Positions 63,239 to 64,000 of a stretch of DNA of 64,000 bases are shown piece after piece. Source of the DNA: an uncultured Aquimarina sp. (GTDB lineage Bacteria; Bacteroidota; Bacteroidia; Flavobacteriales; Flavobacteriaceae); the NCBI GenBank assembly GCA_947499005.1, contig CANMML010000002.1, forward strand, positions 62,001 to 126,000. Direction: 5' to 3'. Position numbers and translations under genes: made by a program. Under the pieces are notes generated by a model. That model was given only the letters and a program-made list of their open reading frames with translations. It searched no databases and was not told the origin of the DNA. Position 1 is the first letter of the stretch. Each line of letters starts with the position of its first letter.

Positions 63239-64000
63239 ATGAGTAAGCTAGTCTGGTTTTTTCTATTGTGTTTTATATCGGTTTGTAGTCAGGAATCCGA
63301 AATTAATTTTATTTCTTGGAATATTCAGGATTTTGGAAAAACAAAGGATGCTAAAGAAATTGAGAAAATAGCTAAAATTGTTAAGGACGCTGATATTATT
63401 GCTATTCAGGAAGTAGTAGGAGGTTTTGGGGGCCCTCAAGCTGTTGCGAGACTTTGGGATCAATTGAATCGAATGGGTTCAAGTTGGGATTATGCTGTAA
63501 GTGATAAAACGGATAGCCCCAAATATATGAATGAACGCTATGCCTTTCTTTGGAAGAAAAAAAATATCAAAATAAAAAATAGAGGTCATTTAATAACATT
63601 AGATACTATCGTATATAGAGAACCTTTTCTATTGGAATTCTACTGTAACAATAAAAAAGTTTCTATTCTAAATTATCATGCTCGTAGGCATAATCTTAAC
63701 CCATCCGAAGAAATAGCTCCTGTTTTAGATTTTGTAAAAAATAAGGTTGAAAGCCCTATGATTTTGGCTGGAGATTTTAATGAGAAAAGTAATGCTTATG
63801 TTTTTCATCATTTTTTAATTAATGATAATTACGATGTCGCATTAATAAACGACAAGACCGTTTTAAAACGGTCTTGTAAAGAAGGTGAATATAAACATCA
63901 TGCTATAGATAATATTTTCTATTCTAGCGATATTGAAGTGATAGAAACTAAAGTAATTGATTTTGTAAAGCTTTGTGATCGATTACAAATAGCGCGACAA
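63239..64000 (+). CDS. DNase I-like endonuclease/exonuclease/phosphatase protein, partial at window edge
   Basis: 254 residues visible from an ATG at 63239; the frame is open to the end, so the gene is cut by the window. Signal peptide with possible lipobox (FISVCSQ). Motifs of the EEP superfamily: INFISWNIQDFG, IIAIQEVVGG (metal Glu), ILNYHARRHN, ILAGDFNEKSN (Asp, Asn), and HHAIDNIFYS (the Asp-His region). Likely a secreted or surface nuclease. Contains a perfect 26-base palindrome at 63852-63877 within the coding sequence. Confidence 0.85.
   Translation, partial: MSKLVWFFLLCFISVCSQESEINFISWNIQDFGKTKDAKEIEKIAKIVKDADIIAIQEVVGGFGGPQAVARLWDQLNRMGSSWDYAVSDKTDSPKYMNERYAFLWKKKNIKIKNRGHLITLDTIVYREPFLLEFYCNNKKVSILNYHARRHNLNPSEEIAPVLDFVKNKVESPMILAGDFNEKSNAYVFHHFLINDNYDVALINDKTVLKRSCKEGEYKHHAIDNIFYSSDIEVIETKVIDFVKLCDRLQIARQ
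63852..63877. repeat. Perfect 26-bp palindrome inside the nuclease gene
   Basis: ACAAGACCGTTTT at 63852-63864 followed at once by its exact complement to 63877. It encodes DKTVLKRSC without breaking the frame. It is followed by AAAG rather than a T-run on the plus strand. Confidence 0.9.

Overview
The window looks like a low-GC chromosome segment of a marine Bacteroidota, most likely a flavobacterium. The evidence is a secreted GH16 enzyme ending in a type IX secretion (T9SS) sorting domain, a hybrid two-component system (HTCS), many lipoproteins with short lipoboxes, Bacteroidota-type promoter sequences (TAnnTTTG), weak ribosome binding sites, and the order alaS / M23 peptidase / MerR / LemA / TPM / TPM. 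The species cannot be named from the sequence alone. Almost every gene to about 53 kb lies on the + strand.

Region 1 (1-15.3 kb) is the distal part of an extracellular contractile injection system (eCIS) locus. It opens inside a tape-measure protein gene and closes with the AAA+ ATPase typical of these loci. Between them lie probable cargo and accessory genes: a 743-residue DUF4157 protein with a second HExxH site and a Trp-rich middle; a lipoprotein; two membrane-anchored proteins; a giant 1597-residue DUF4157 protein whose C-terminus looks like a PD-(D/E)XK nuclease; a propeller-like protein overlapping it by ATGA; and two proteins that share a duplicated domain. Sheath, tube and baseplate genes must lie before base 1.

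Region 2 (15.3-39 kb) handles algal polysaccharide and deoxy/L-sugars. It encodes a GH16-CBM6-CBM6 enzyme, a small unit of DUF1843 peptide, radical SAM/SPASM enzyme and methyltransferase, then an HTCS sensor, an S1 sulfatase, a GH29 alpha-L-fucosidase/galactosidase, and a nearly complete oxidative sugar pathway. That pathway contains a sugar dehydrogenase (SDR), a lactonase, a Zn alcohol dehydrogenase, UxaB, UxaA, a KDG kinase, a KDPG aldolase, a FucP-type transporter and a mutarotase. The enzyme set fits L-galactose -> L-galactonate -> D-tagaturonate -> D-altronate -> KDG -> KDPG -> pyruvate + glyceraldehyde-3-phosphate better than L-fucose breakdown, because a 6-deoxy sugar offers no 6-hydroxyl to the kinase.

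Region 3 (39-53 kb) has a CLC anion transporter that resembles the fluoride branch, a cell-envelope cluster (DUF5675 protein, membrane-anchored amidase, two DUF4230 proteins, a small membrane protein), and a xylose unit (xylulokinase, GH3 lipoprotein, xylose isomerase, AraC regulator), followed by a GNAT acetyltransferase.

Region 4 (53-64 kb) starts with about 1.2 kb of repeats: a MITE-like inverted repeat, a possible structured RNA and 15-bp tandem repeats. Conserved chromosomal genes follow: two TPM proteins, LemA, MerR and M23 on the minus strand, then alaS on the plus strand, two genes for UDP-GalNAc-uronate synthesis, and a DNase I-like hydrolase cut by the window edge. Several families of intergenic palindromes are scattered through regions 2-4. 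I see no tRNA, rRNA, CRISPR array, transposase or SusC/SusD gene.
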